This document shows positions 55,902 to 64,000 of a stretch of 64,000 nucleotides of DNA, piece by piece. The DNA lies in contig NZ_SMKV01000014.1 of the NCBI RefSeq assembly GCF_004348445.1, positions 62,001-126,000 on the forward strand, given 5' to 3'. The notes beneath the pieces are model-generated. The model saw nothing but the letters and a program-made list of their open reading frames with translations. It was not told the DNA's origin and made no database searches. Each line of letters opens with the position of its first letter. The first letter of the stretch is position 1. A program made the translations under genes and the position numbers. This DNA is from Saccharopolyspora aridisoli (GTDB lineage: Bacteria > Actinomycetota > Actinomycetes > Mycobacteriales > Pseudonocardiaceae).

Positions 55902-56102
55902 GCTGTGCCCGTTCCGCCACAGCCATCGGGGTGAAATTTGGTCCCGAGACCAGCAAGAATGTAACGCCCGGCCTCCCGCTCGCGATCACGATCCTCTTTT
56001 CGACGGGTCGACGATCACTTCCACAAGGGCGCTGGACATCGGACGACCTCGCCCTATACCGTCCTAGCGGATGTCGATCGTGAATACTGGTGGGGTTTGC
56101 TC

Positions 56103-56558
56103 GTGCGCATTGTCGTTGACGATCTGACAGGTCCGGAGATCGAGGCTTTCCTGCACGGCCACCTCAGCGAGATGCGGGCGATCTCCCCTCCCGAGAGCAC
56201 GCACGCGCTGGAGCTCAGCTCCCTGCGCCGACCTGGGGTGACGTTCTGGTCGGCGCGCGAGGGCGACGCGGTGCTGGGTTGCGGAGCGATCAAAGAAATC
56301 GATCTTGAACATGCCGAGGTCAAATCGATGAGAACCGACCCAGGGCACACGAATCGCGGAATCGCATCGCAACTGCTGAAGCACATCATCAGCGAATCGA
56401 AACTCATGGGCTACACCCGGTTGAGCCTCGAAACCGGTTCCGCCGAATTCTTCGAGCCGGCGCGCAAGCTCTACCTCAAACACGGCTTCGCCTACTGCGA
56501 GCCGTTCGCCGAATACCGCAAGGACCCCTGCAGCGTCTTCATGACCAAGTTCCTCTGA
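56103..56558 (+). CDS. GNAT-family N-acetyltransferase
   Basis: The 151-residue single-domain acetyltransferase has a beta-strand FWSAREGDAVLGCGAIKEID, then motif A KSMRTDPGHTNRGIASQLL with the acetyl-CoA pyrophosphate loop, and motif B LSLETGSAEFFEPARKLYLKHGF (partly quoted). It resembles the PA4534/YjdJ-like GNATs whose substrates are mostly unknown. GTG56103 has GGTGGGG 7 nt upstream. The gene is less GC-rich than its neighbours, with ATCAAAGAAATC and similar stretches, which may point to later acquisition. Confidence 0.88.
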   Translation: MRIVVDDLTGPEIEAFLHGHLSEMRAISPPESTHALELSSLRRPGVTFWSAREGDAVLGCGAIKEIDLEHAEVKSMRTDPGHTNRGIASQLLKHIISESKLMGYTRLSLETGSAEFFEPARKLYLKHGFAYCEPFAEYRKDPCSVFMTKFL

Positions 56559-56665
56559 GCCACCGAGCAACGGCCCCTGGGCGCGGATCCTCGGCAACTG
56601 CCGAGGTCCCGGGCCCCGACGACTCCGCGCGTCGGCCCTCGGGCGATGCGGCGCATCATGGGGAC

Positions 56666-57142
56666 GTGGGTGCTGAGGCGACGGTGACCGATCGGCTGTT
56701 CCGCGCGGCCGTGTGGCTCAAGGGGCTGGACGCCGTGAGCCAGCTGACCGGTGGCGTCCTGCTGATCTTCTTCCCGCCGCGCGCGCTGACGCGGATGGCG
56801 CACGGGGTGGTGACCCGGGACCTCCTAGGTCCGCCGACCGGTCCGCTGGCCGGGCACTTCGAGGAGGCCGTGCGCCACTTCACCGGTGGCGCCCGCGCGT
56901 TCGTGATCGGCTACCTGCTGGTGCACGGGCTGATCAAGCTCGTCCTGGTCATCGCGCTGCTCCGCAAGGCCGTCCGCTGGTACCCGGCCGCGATCACCGC
57001 GCTCGGGGTGTTCGTGCTCTTCGAGCTCGTCCGCGGCGTGCAGACGCACTCGTGGGTGCTGCCGGTGCTGACCGCGCTGGACGTCGTCATCATCGTGCTG
57101 GTGATCAAGGAGTACCGGGAGTTGCGCCGAGACTCCGCCTGA
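56666..57142 (+). CDS. DUF2127 membrane protein
   Basis: The 158-residue protein has four transmembrane helices and matches DUF2127: WLKGLDAVSQLTGGVLLIFF, the HFTGGARAFVIGYLLVHGLIK block, LVLVIALLRKAVRWYPAAIT and the last helix VLTALDVVIIVLVIKEYREL. The function is unknown; the charged tail is cytosolic. The start codon is GTG56666 with little Shine-Dalgarno support. It is monocistronic, between the GNAT gene and the secreted protease. Confidence 0.82.
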   Translation: MGAEATVTDRLFRAAVWLKGLDAVSQLTGGVLLIFFPPRALTRMAHGVVTRDLLGPPTGPLAGHFEEAVRHFTGGARAFVIGYLLVHGLIKLVLVIALLRKAVRWYPAAITALGVFVLFELVRGVQTHSWVLPVLTALDVVIIVLVIKEYRELRRDSA

Positions 57143-57325
57143 CGGAACGATCTCCGCGCCGCCGGACACCGGCGGAGCAGGAATTCCGTTGGGAAATCCG
57201 TGGAATTGGTCACGCGGGTAATTCCCAGCAATTGGCGATTTGTGCTCAATCAATGGACAGCGTCACTCGGTCGAGTGAAGGTCGATTTCGGTCCTCGCCC
57301 AATCCGCGAACCGAAGGAGACCAAC

Positions 57326-58063
57326 GTGTCGCTCGTCCGCAATTTCGCCGGACTCGCCGGTGCCGTGATCGCCGGTGGCCTGCTGGCAGTGCCCGCTCAG
57401 GCAGCAGATACCACTCCGCAGGACGTCCAGCCGTACATCATCGATGGCCGCGAGGTGGACAGCGCACCTTGGGCGGCCCGCCTGTTCGTCAACGACCAGG
57501 AGACCTGCACCGCTTCGATCATCGCCCCCGAGTGGGTGCTCACCGCTCAGCACTGCGTCGCCGACGCGGCTGACGGCAACGGACTGAGCTTCAACATCGG
57601 GGACGTCGACCAGACCAAGGGTGAGCACGCCAACGCCATCCCGGGCGAGGTGCACATCCACGACACCGCCGACATCGCGCTGGTCAAGATCGACCACGCG
57701 GTGCAGACCGACTACGCACCGCTGGGCGATGCGGGCACAGTCAACACCGGCGACACCGTCCAGGCCTACGGCTGGGGCGCGACCTGCACCGACAAGCCCG
57801 AGATCGAGTGCCAGGCACCGATCCTGAAGGTCGCCGACGTCAACGTGACCGGCGTCAACGGCGACTGCACCGACTACCGCGGCGGCCAGGCCATCTGCGC
57901 GTCGCGCGGTGACGGCATCCCGGCCGGTGGCGACTCCGGCGGCCCGATGTTCGCAGGTGACAAGCAGGTCGGCGTGGCCTCCACGAGCGACCGCGCGACC
58001 TCGACCGCCTACGTCAACATCACCGAGTACCGCGACTGGATCTCGTCGCTGGCCGGAGTCTGA
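57326..58063 (+). CDS. Secreted trypsin-like serine protease (S1A)
   Basis: The 245-residue preproenzyme has a signal peptide cleaved near AQAA (about residue 25-27), a short propeptide (TTPQDVQPY) and a mature N-terminus near IIDGREVDS. The triad is H76 (LTAQHC), D116 (TADIALVK) and S204 (GGDSGGPM). Four to six Cys suit trypsin-type disulfides. The residue six before the catalytic Ser is in RGDGIPAGG, so the S1 pocket lacks the usual trypsin Asp at the expected distance and specificity is unclear. GAAGGAGACCAAC gives an ideal ribosome-binding site. Confidence 0.93.
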   Translation: MSLVRNFAGLAGAVIAGGLLAVPAQAADTTPQDVQPYIIDGREVDSAPWAARLFVNDQETCTASIIAPEWVLTAQHCVADAADGNGLSFNIGDVDQTKGEHANAIPGEVHIHDTADIALVKIDHAVQTDYAPLGDAGTVNTGDTVQAYGWGATCTDKPEIECQAPILKVADVNVTGVNGDCTDYRGGQAICASRGDGIPAGGDSGGPMFAGDKQVGVASTSDRATSTAYVNITEYRDWISSLAGV

Positions 58064-58431
58064 TCGACCCCTCTCCACGGGAACCCGGACGCAGGCACGG
58101 GCTCCCACACGCGGGCGCACTCGCCCGGGGCGTGCCGGCCCCGGGCGAGTGCGCCCGCTGCCATTTCCACCGGATCCGACGGTATTCGCAACACCGGAAG
58201 ATTTCCTGCCCGACGTTCACCGATCAGTCTTGAATTCAGCGTTTTCGCAGGTCAGGATATGCCGGAAATTGTCCTGCAAAACCCCGAAGATGGGGGCTAG
58301 CACCGGCCGAGACGACGGATCAACGTTTCTGTAGTGCTTCTCACGTGTAAAATTGCGAATCGCCTGGTAGATGCCGGAAGAAAGGCGCCAGAACCTGACT
58401 CAACACGGATGTTCTGTTAAGTTGGCAAAGC
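58064..58431. other. 368-bp region upstream of ectA
   Basis: The first 95 bp hold the protease terminator. The remaining 270 bp are the most AT-rich intergenic stretch in the right half (for example GTGTAAAATTGCG near 58345) and must hold the ectA promoter. I could not assign a specific osmo- or nitrogen-regulator site. No ORF is credible. Confidence 0.5.
58111..58158 (+). terminator. 20-bp perfect hairpin after the trypsin-like protease gene
   Basis: Arms GCGGGCGCACTCGCCCGGGG and CCCCGGGCGAGTGCGCCCGC are exact complements with an 8-nt loop, 47 nt past the stop. It is the strongest stem seen in the window. Confidence 0.88.
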
Positions 58432-58977
58432 ATGACCGGCGATAAACCGAGCCATAAGCACGAAGATCGAAATGGCGGAAGCGGTTCAGCCGGACGGTTG
58501 GAGATCGACGCTCCGGTCGTCGCGGACGGCCCAGAGCTCTACCGGATCACCCGCGATTCGGCAGTGCTCGATGTGAACTCGTCCTACGCATATTTGCTGT
58601 GGTGTCGTGATTTCTCGCAGACCTCCGCGGTGGCGCGTGTCGACGGTGCGGTCGTGGGCTTCGTGACCGGGTTCATCCGGCCCGAAGCCCCGGACACCAT
58701 CGTGGTGTGGCAGATCGCCGTCGATGCCTCCCAGCGCGGGGGTGGCGTGGCAGGCAAGCTGCTGAACCACCTGCTCGACCGCGTGCAGGGGCGCGGAGTG
58801 CGGTTCCTGGAGACCACGATCACCCCGGACAACACCGCGTCGATCAAGCTATTCAGCGCACTGGCGCGCGACCGAGCCGCAGAGATCAACAGCAGCGAGT
58901 TGTTCACCGCTGATCTGTTCCCCGACTCGCACCTGGGGGAAGACCTGTACCGCATCGGGCCGCTCGACGCCGCCTGA
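58432..58977 (+). CDS. ectA: Diaminobutyrate acetyltransferase EctA
   Basis: The 181-residue GNAT enzyme N-acetylates L-2,4-diaminobutyrate, the second step of ectoine synthesis. Motifs are [40 protein letters not shown] (acetyl-CoA loop, partly over QRGGGVAG) and [22 protein letters not shown]. Its first 25 residues are a polar extension. No strong Shine-Dalgarno precedes ATG58432. It is first in ectABC, 67 nt before ectB. Confidence 0.95.
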   Translation: MTGDKPSHKHEDRNGGSGSAGRLEIDAPVVADGPELYRITRDSAVLDVNSSYAYLLWCRDFSQTSAVARVDGAVVGFVTGFIRPEAPDTIVVWQIAVDASQRGGGVAGKLLNHLLDRVQGRGVRFLETTITPDNTASIKLFSALARDRAAEINSSELFTADLFPDSHLGEDLYRIGPLDAA

Positions 58978-59044
58978 CTACACCCAATCTTGTTCGTCCC
59001 TGAAGCGCCGGGCGCCCGCGCGCCGTCGGCCGAACGGAGGATCC

Positions 59045-60292
59045 GTGAACGACATCTTCGCCACCCTTGAATCGGAAGTCCGCAGCTACAGCCGAACGTG
59101 GCCGACCACGTTCGACCGCGCGGTCGGAAGTTACCTCTACGACTTGGACGGCACCGGCTACCTCGACTTCTTCGCAGGCGCCGGCGCGCTCAACTACGGC
59201 CACAACAACCCGGCCCTGAAGGAGAAGCTGCTCGACTACATCGCGCGCGACGGCGTGGTCCACGGACTCGACCAGGCCACCAAGGCCAAGGCCGAGTTCC
59301 TGGAGAGCTTCAACTCCAACGTGCTCCAGCCGCGCGGCCTCAACTACAAGGTCCAGTTCCCCGGCCCGACGGGCACCAACTCGGTCGAGTCGGCGCTGAA
59401 ACTGGCCCGCAAGATCACCGGCCGCGAGTCGATCATCAACTTCACCAACGCCTTCCACGGCATGACGCTGGGCTCGCTGTCGGTCACCGGCAACTCGATG
59501 AAGCGCGGCGGCGCGGGCATCCCGCTGGTGCACGCCACCCCGATGCCCTACGACGACTACTTCGACGGCCGGGTGCCCGACTTCCTGTACTTCGAGCGCA
59601 TGCTGGAGGACAGCGGTTCGGGCCTCAACGAGCCGGCGGCGGTCATCGTCGAGACGCTGCAGGGCGAGGGCGGCATCAACTCGTCCCGCCCCGAGTGGCT
59701 GCGCGGTCTCTACGACCTGTGCCAGAAGCACGGGATCCTCATGATCGTCGACGACGTGCAGATGGGCTGCGGCCGTACCGGTCCGTTCTTCTCCTTCGAG
59801 GAGGCCGGCATCCAGCCCGACATCGTCTGCCTGTCCAAGTCCATCGGCGGCTACGGCATGCCCCTGGCGGTGACGCTGATCAAGCCGGAGCACGACGTGT
59901 GGGAGCCGGGCGAGCACAACGGCACCTTCCGCGGGAACAACCCGGCGTTCGTGACCGCCAGCGAGGCGTTCCGGCTGTACTGGTCCGACGACCAGCTGGA
60001 GAAGTCCACCATCGCCAAGGGCGAGCGGGTCGGCCAGGTGCTGGAGGAGATCGCCGCAGAGCACGGTGGCGCGATCGCCAAGGGCCGCGGTCTGGCTCGT
60101 GGTTTGGGCTTCGAGGACACGAACGTGGCGGGCAAGGTCTCCAAGGCCGCGTTCGACCGGAAGCTCCTGATGGAGACCTCCGGTCCCTCCAGCGAGGTCC
60201 TGAAGATCATGCCGCCGCTGACCATCTCCAACGAGGAGCTGGAGAAGGGACTGGCGATCGTCCGCGACTCCGTCAAGTCCGTTCTCGCCTGA
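59045..60292 (+). CDS. ectB: Diaminobutyrate-2-oxoglutarate transaminase EctB
   Basis: The 415-residue class III PLP aminotransferase makes L-2,4-diaminobutyrate from aspartate semialdehyde and glutamate. Motifs are [64 protein letters not shown] and the PLP lysine in [17 protein letters not shown]59045 has AACGGAGGATCC directly upstream. Length is normal for EctB. Confidence 0.97.
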   Translation: MNDIFATLESEVRSYSRTWPTTFDRAVGSYLYDLDGTGYLDFFAGAGALNYGHNNPALKEKLLDYIARDGVVHGLDQATKAKAEFLESFNSNVLQPRGLNYKVQFPGPTGTNSVESALKLARKITGRESIINFTNAFHGMTLGSLSVTGNSMKRGGAGIPLVHATPMPYDDYFDGRVPDFLYFERMLEDSGSGLNEPAAVIVETLQGEGGINSSRPEWLRGLYDLCQKHGILMIVDDVQMGCGRTGPFFSFEEAGIQPDIVCLSKSIGGYGMPLAVTLIKPEHDVWEPGEHNGTFRGNNPAFVTASEAFRLYWSDDQLEKSTIAKGERVGQVLEEIAAEHGGAIAKGRGLARGLGFEDTNVAGKVSKAAFDRKLLMETSGPSSEVLKIMPPLTISNEELEKGLAIVRDSVKSVLA

Positions 60293-60439
60293 TTCCGGCG
60301 TAGCGCTCACGGGGTCGGGAGGGTGAAAAGGGCCGTCGATCGGCTCTCGCCCCTCCCGGCCCCTGCACGTCGTGCGGCAAGCTACGTGTGGGCGAGTACC
60401 CGCGCAGTGCACCACTGGTAAAGATTCGCAGGAGGAAAC

Positions 60440-60841
60440 GTGATCGTCCGGCACCTCTCGGACATCGAGGACACCGACGCCGACATCAAGACCGAGAACT
60501 GGCGCAGCAAGCGCATTGTCCTGGCCAAGGACAAGCTGGGCTTCTCGGTGCACGAGACCACGCTCTACGCCGGCACGGTGAACGACTTCTGGTACGCCAA
60601 CCACATCGAGGCCGTGTTCATCACCGAGGGTGAGGGCGAGGTCGAGAACAAGGCGACCGGCGAGGTCCACCAGCTCAAGCCGGGCTCGATCTACGTGCTC
60701 AACGATGCGGACAAGCACCAGGTCCGCCCCAAGACGACCATGAAGACCGTGTGCGTGTTCAACCCGCCGGTCACAGGTCGTGAGGTCCACGACGAGAACG
60801 GGGTCTACCCGCTGATCGTCGAGGACGAGGTCGCCAGCTGA
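60440..60841 (+). CDS. ectC: L-ectoine synthase EctC
   Basis: The 133-residue cupin closes the ring of N-gamma-acetyldiaminobutyrate to ectoine. It keeps [20 protein letters not shown], the [12 protein letters not shown] strand, [16 protein letters not shown] with the metal Glu, and [11 protein letters not shown] with the metal His. GTG60440 has GGAGGAAAC immediately before it. The 147-nt gap from ectB has a hairpin-forming GC stretch but no gene. Confidence 0.97.
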   Translation: MIVRHLSDIEDTDADIKTENWRSKRIVLAKDKLGFSVHETTLYAGTVNDFWYANHIEAVFITEGEGEVENKATGEVHQLKPGSIYVLNDADKHQVRPKTTMKTVCVFNPPVTGREVHDENGVYPLIVEDEVAS

Positions 60842-60853
60842 GTTAAGCGACGC

Positions 60854-60890
60854 GCGCGGCGGGTACCCGGAGAAAACGGACCCGCCGCGC
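60854..60890 (+). terminator. Hairpin after ectC
   Basis: Arms GCGCGGCGGGT and ACCCGCCGCGC form an 11-bp perfect stem followed by TGTCTTT, 13 nt past the ectC stop. It probably attenuates read-through into ectD, which lies 155 bp further on. Confidence 0.75.
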
Positions 60891-61045
60891 TGTCTTTGAA
60901 CCACCAGGGTTTTCCCCACGCGTTGACGTGGGGGAACGCGGGCACTTGACGTGTGCCGCTTCTTACCGAGGAACCGAGAACGGCGGGCGGTGTCGACCAG
61001 GGCATCGGCCCGCTCCGGCGGGAATTCGCGAAGGAGGCGCAACCC

Positions 61046-61945
61046 ATGACCCTCGCTGATCTGAGCACCACGGACCGCTACCCCACCCGGGGCTCCGATT
61101 CGACGTTGCTCGATCGGACCGATCCGACCGTCTGGTCCGGTGTTCGCACCGGCCCGGCCGCGCGCGACGAGCTGGCCGCTCACGACGCCAAGGGCTTCCA
61201 CGTGGTGGAGGGACTGCTGTCCCCCGCGGAAGTGCAGGCTCACTGGCAGGAGCTGGAGAGGCTGATGCGCGATGAGAGGGTCCGCAACGACGAACGCACC
61301 GTCGTCGAACGTTCGTCGAACGAAGTCCGCTCCATCTTCGAGGTCCACGAGATCAGCGAGCAGATCGGAGCGCTGGCTCGCGATCCGCGAGTGCTGGACC
61401 GCGCCCGGCAGATCCTGGGCTCGGACGTGTACGTGCACCAGAGCCGGATCAACTTCATGCCCGGCTACCGCGGTACGGGTTTCTACTGGCACTCGGACTT
61501 CGAGACGTGGCACGCCGAGGACGGCATGCCGGCCATGCGCGCGGTCAGCATCTCCATCGCGCTGACCGACAACTACCCGTTCAACGGCGGTCTGATGCTC
61601 ATGCCGGGTGCGCATCGCACGTTCGTGTCCTGCGCTGGTGAGACTCCGGAGGACAACTACAAGTCCTCGCTCAAGCAGCAGAAGGTCGGCGTCCCGTCCG
61701 AGGACAACATCACCAAGCTCGCCTACGAGCACGGGATCGAGCAGTTCACCGGCCAGGCGGGTTCGGCCTTGTGGTTCGACTCCAACTGCATGCACGGCTC
61801 GGGCAACAACATCACGCCCTACCCGCGCTCGAACATCTTCATCGTGTTTAACAGCGTGGACAACGCACTGGTAGAGCCCTTCGCAGCGAAGTCCCCACGA
61901 CCGGATTACGTAGCGTCCAGGGACTTCACCCCCCTGAGGCGTTGA
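61046..61945 (+). CDS. ectD: Ectoine 5-hydroxylase EctD
   Basis: The 299-residue Fe(II)/2-oxoglutarate dioxygenase converts ectoine to 5-hydroxyectoine. The iron facial triad is H and D of WHSDFETWH and the His of CMHGSGNN. The EctD signature region FYWHSDFETWHAEDGMP is intact, and PYPRSNIFIVFNSVDN carries the 2-oxoglutarate Arg. AAGGAGG lies 8 nt before ATG61046. It is separated from ectC by a terminator and a second small hairpin (60914-60933), so it may be expressed at lower or separate level. Confidence 0.96.
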   Translation: MTLADLSTTDRYPTRGSDSTLLDRTDPTVWSGVRTGPAARDELAAHDAKGFHVVEGLLSPAEVQAHWQELERLMRDERVRNDERTVVERSSNEVRSIFEVHEISEQIGALARDPRVLDRARQILGSDVYVHQSRINFMPGYRGTGFYWHSDFETWHAEDGMPAMRAVSISIALTDNYPFNGGLMLMPGAHRTFVSCAGETPEDNYKSSLKQQKVGVPSEDNITKLAYEHGIEQFTGQAGSALWFDSNCMHGSGNNITPYPRSNIFIVFNSVDNALVEPFAAKSPRPDYVASRDFTPLRR

Positions 61946-61958
61946 TTCCGGCCCGGAG

Positions 61959-61990
61959 CGGCCCGTTCCTCGATGGCGGGGAGCGGGCCG
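61959..61990 (+). terminator. Hairpin after ectD
   Basis: Outer arms CGGCCCG and CGGGCCG continue inward as TTCCTCG with CGGGGAG (two G-U pairs) around a 4-nt loop, 13 nt past the ectD stop. The rest of 61946-62201 has no gene. Confidence 0.7.
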
Positions 61991-62201
61991 GCCGGTGCGT
62001 TGCGGCGGAACCCCACCGGCCCTGGGGACGTCGGCGTAAGGGGAGCTTCGGCGACCCGAGGGGCTCCTCTTCCTCGGTGGTGGAGCCGGACCACGAAGCG
62101 AACTTCACGGTGCCACCAGTGGTCGCCAACGGAGGTTCTGGCCCGCCCGTGATCGACCTCCGTTCCGCCCCGTCAGTTCGGACCGGAACTGCCCACTTCC
62201 C

Positions 62202-63473
62202 TCACCTCACGGGGTGAGCGGCGAGAACCCTGCCGGCCTCCGCCGCAGCCGCCGGGTCCAGGAGGGGGTACCTGCCTCCGGCGACGAAGCGCTCCGAGAG
62301 CTCGAAGGTGATCGTCTCGCCCTCTGCCAGGAAGTTCGCCGTGGCCTGGGCGTTCGTCGTGACGTTGTCGGGATGCGTGATGGCGATGTCGGTGTGGGTC
62401 GCGGCGAGGTACGGGCTGGCGAACTGGGTGAACGAATCGCCCACCATGCGCACCGGCTTGGTGATCATGCCTGGTTTGGGCGAGGACTTCAGGTGCAGCG
62501 GCTGGTGGAAGTCACTGGGCTTGAACTGCGTGTTGTCGGCTCCCCCGTCCGGTGCCAGCGAATACGCCTGGATCGGCACCGTGCGGTCCTGCCCCAGCAG
62601 GTCCGGGATGTCGGCGCTGTGCGAGTACTGCCGCGACGGTGCCATCTTCCACGTGCTGGTGATTCCCGGCGACAACCGCTCCGCGAGCTGGTAGACCATC
62701 GTCGCGCCGCCCTCGTGGGTCCAGTGCGTGTCGATGTCGTGGTAGATCGGGCGGCCGTTGCGCTCGGCGGTCTGCCGCAGCGGGGCGCGCAGGTCGATCG
62801 CTCCGGTCGCCTTCGGGACCTCTCCCCAGAACGCCTCCCGCCCGGCGACGGAGCAGTCCTCGCCCGGGTAGGTCTCCGGCAGGTGCTCCGGGTACACGGT
62901 GGACTTGTCCGGGGCGATGACCAACTGGAACTCGCGCCCGGACGACTCCACGGCCTTCCGCCAGGCGCGCAGCCCGGCGATCACCTCCTCCGTCGAGCGG
63001 GACGGGACGCAGCGGTAGGACACGTCGTGGCCCAGGTACAGCCACCCGTCCTCGCCCTCGATGACCGGCGGGAACACGCTTTCGTCGATCGGCGGCTTCG
63101 CGTCCACCTGCCCCGCGCCCACCGGCGAGCTGTGCGAGCCGCCCGCCAGCGGAGCCGGTTCGCCGAACACCCCCCTGCTGATGCCGTTGACCGCCTGCAC
63201 CGCTCCCTTGCGGAACGGCAGGTGATCGGTGGCCCACCCGTTCAGACCGGTGAAGAAATCGAGGCCCTCGGTGACGCTGGGGAACTCGGCCAGCGGCCGG
63301 TTCTCCAGCTGCTCCGGCCGCGCGCCGAACAACCAGCTGCTCAACGGAGCGCTGAAGAACGCCAGCGCGCAGATCAACGCCACCAGCTGACGCCTGCCGT
63401 GCCGAGGCCGGTGCAGCGGGTGTTCCCGCGGCAACCACGCCTCGTGCACCGGCGGCAGCTCAGGAGTCCTCAC
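62202..63473 (-). CDS. AlgX/AlgJ-like SGNH-domain protein (sugar O-acetylation)
   Basis: From GTG63473 the product is 423 residues. One transmembrane helix (about 30-50, LVALICALAFFSAPLSSWLF) anchors an extracytoplasmic domain of the AlgX/AlgJ type. The domain has FFTGLNGWATDHLPFRKG, DGWLYLGHD, the DxHxx-like IYHDIDTHWTHEGG and GDSFTQFASPYL with the nucleophile Ser, in the out-of-order arrangement of that family. Such proteins transfer acetyl groups to surface glycans with an MBOAT partner, which is encoded just upstream. GTG63482 is an alternative start. A dispersed repeat fills the gap to the MBOAT gene. Confidence 0.8.
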   Translation of the reverse strand: MRTPELPPVHEAWLPREHPLHRPRHGRRQLVALICALAFFSAPLSSWLFGARPEQLENRPLAEFPSVTEGLDFFTGLNGWATDHLPFRKGAVQAVNGISRGVFGEPAPLAGGSHSSPVGAGQVDAKPPIDESVFPPVIEGEDGWLYLGHDVSYRCVPSRSTEEVIAGLRAWRKAVESSGREFQLVIAPDKSTVYPEHLPETYPGEDCSVAGREAFWGEVPKATGAIDLRAPLRQTAERNGRPIYHDIDTHWTHEGGATMVYQLAERLSPGITSTWKMAPSRQYSHSADIPDLLGQDRTVPIQAYSLAPDGGADNTQFKPSDFHQPLHLKSSPKPGMITKPVRMVGDSFTQFASPYLAATHTDIAITHPDNVTTNAQATANFLAEGETITFELSERFVAGGRYPLLDPAAAAEAGRVLAAHPVR

Positions 63474-63513
63474 GTCAATCACGCCCTCTTGAACCCGTTG
63501 CGGAGTTGCCTCG

Positions 63514-63634
63514 CTTGGCGGTTCGGGTAGCGGAACCTGACCGGCTCCGCGCACCACACCTGATGCACGTACACGGCGTCGCGGCGCACTCGCCACGAAG
63601 CCGCTGAAGAACCCGCGGCGGTGCGAGCTGAGTC
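63514..63634 (+). repeat. Dispersed intergenic repeat, copy B
   Basis: It aligns to copy A at 9390-9520, with the identical 16-mer at 63572-63587 and matching flanks on both sides (GCGGT-CGGGT-G-GGAACCT on the left, GCGGTGCGAG on the right). It lies in the gap between two genes on the minus strand that would otherwise be adjacent. Confidence 0.6.
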
Positions 63635-63676
63635 CCGCACCTGGAACAGCGGCTCCGCCGCAACCATGAACAACTC

Positions 63677-64000
63677 CTAGAACTGGTAGTACAGGAATGG
63701 GCTGAACGTGCCCGTGGCCACCAGCAGACCCGAGTAGCCCAGGCCCGCTGTGAGCACCGCCGCGCGCACCGCGTACGCCTCGCGGGTGCGGACGGCCTCC
63801 AGGAACGGACCGGTTCCCGAGCCCGCGGGCAACAGCACCACGATCAGCGCGACCAGCAGGAAGAACAGCCGCTGGTGGGTCACCGACGCCGAGACGATGT
63901 CGGTCAGCCCCGCCAGGTCCGGCACCAGCATGTGCCCCAGCACCCCCAGCGCGCTGCCCAGGTCCGGGGCGCGGAAGAACACCCAGCCGATCACCACCAG
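63677..64000 (-). CDS. MBOAT-family O-acyltransferase, C-terminal part (runs off window)
   Basis: Only the last 107 codons are present. The sequence has the MBOAT/AlgI ending: WVFFRAPDLGSALGVLGHML, a hydrophobic helix RLFFLLVALIVVLLPAG, a second helix AAVLTAGLGYSGLLVATG and the terminal FSPFLYYQF, the usual AlgI-type C-terminus. The enzyme moves acetyl groups across the membrane to the AlgX/AlgJ-like partner encoded downstream. The catalytic His region lies outside the window. Confidence 0.82.
   Translation of the reverse strand: MVVIGWVFFRAPDLGSALGVLGHMLVPDLAGLTDIVSASVTHQRLFFLLVALIVVLLPAGSGTGPFLEAVRTREAYAVRAAVLTAGLGYSGLLVATGTFSPFLYYQF

Noticed and set aside
60910..60945. Single CRISPR-like repeat with CCCCACG and CGTGGGG arms between ectC and ectD
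   Set aside because: It resembles a type I-E repeat stem, but there is only one copy, no spacers and no cas genes, and the loop is too long. It is better called a plain hairpin.

Overview
The window is 64 kb of roughly 70% GC DNA. Codon use is strongly GC3-biased, GTG starts are frequent and many starts look leaderless, which is typical of an actinomycete. Several features point to the Pseudonocardiaceae and a Saccharopolyspora-like organism: ectABCD, a DasR-type GlcNAc regulator, an ESX accessory EspG protein, an AfsR/SARP regulator, secreted S1 proteases, and gene order shared with the Mycobacterium tuberculosis Rv0414c-Rv0440 block. The taxon is an inference, because no rRNA gene is present. 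I see no prophage, insertion sequence or CRISPR array. The window reads as a chromosomal core region with accessory genes interleaved.

Layout, left half. 1-1.06 kb holds the 5' part of a GH84 lipoprotein gene. 1.19-5.6 kb holds groEL under two CIRCE operators, a membrane Ser/Thr kinase, a cold shock protein and an AIM24-family protein, all on the minus strand. 5.7-13.7 kb is a plus-strand run of moeA, a catalytically degenerate M48-like membrane protein, psd, pssA and a Cdc48-like AAA+ ATPase. 13.8-15.6 kb has a LytR_C protein and a DUF3263 protein divergent from def. 15.7-24 kb is a split thiamine block: riboswitch-thiC, thiD, a FUSC membrane protein, riboswitch-thiO-thiS-thiG on the opposite strand, and thiE. 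24-26.1 kb has a streptogrisin-like protease and a membrane protein. 26.2-30.3 kb is an amino-sugar island: dasR, a SIS-domain gene with two dre-like sites at its promoter, an amidohydrolase and a GlcNAc kinase. 30.4-34.5 kb has a dapA-family gene, a DUF3159 protein, EspG and a proline-rich protein.

Layout, right half. 35-40.8 kb has an SGNH hydrolase, a 937-residue AfsR/SARP regulator, an ADP-ribosylglycohydrolase homologue with altered metal ligands, and a small K+ channel. 40.9-43.7 kb is a zinc ABC transporter operon. 44.1-46.5 kb is an MsiK-type sugar ATPase divergent from a LacI regulator. 46.5-49.7 kb is a four-gene operon DUF4178-DUF4247-DUF350-membrane spermidine synthase. 49.8-54 kb has otsA and an OtsB-GH15 trehalase fusion. 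54.1-57.1 kb has a ThrE-type exporter, tRNA-Thr(TGT), a GNAT enzyme and a DUF2127 protein. 57.3-58.1 kb encodes a secreted trypsin-like protease. 58.4-61.9 kb is ectABC plus ectD. 62.2-64 kb has an AlgX/AlgJ-like protein and the end of an MBOAT O-acyltransferase.

How the genes fit together. The osmolyte theme is strong, with ectoine and hydroxyectoine synthesis, trehalose synthesis and turnover, and a small channel. The thiamine genes are split between two TPP-riboswitch units and two non-riboswitch genes. The GlcNAc island appears to be locally repressed by DasR. The least understood parts are the DUF4178-DUF4247-DUF350-spermidine synthase operon, two apparent pseudoenzymes (M48-like and ADP-ribosylglycohydrolase-like), the OtsB-trehalase fusion, and a roughly 120-bp dispersed intergenic repeat found near both ends of the window.
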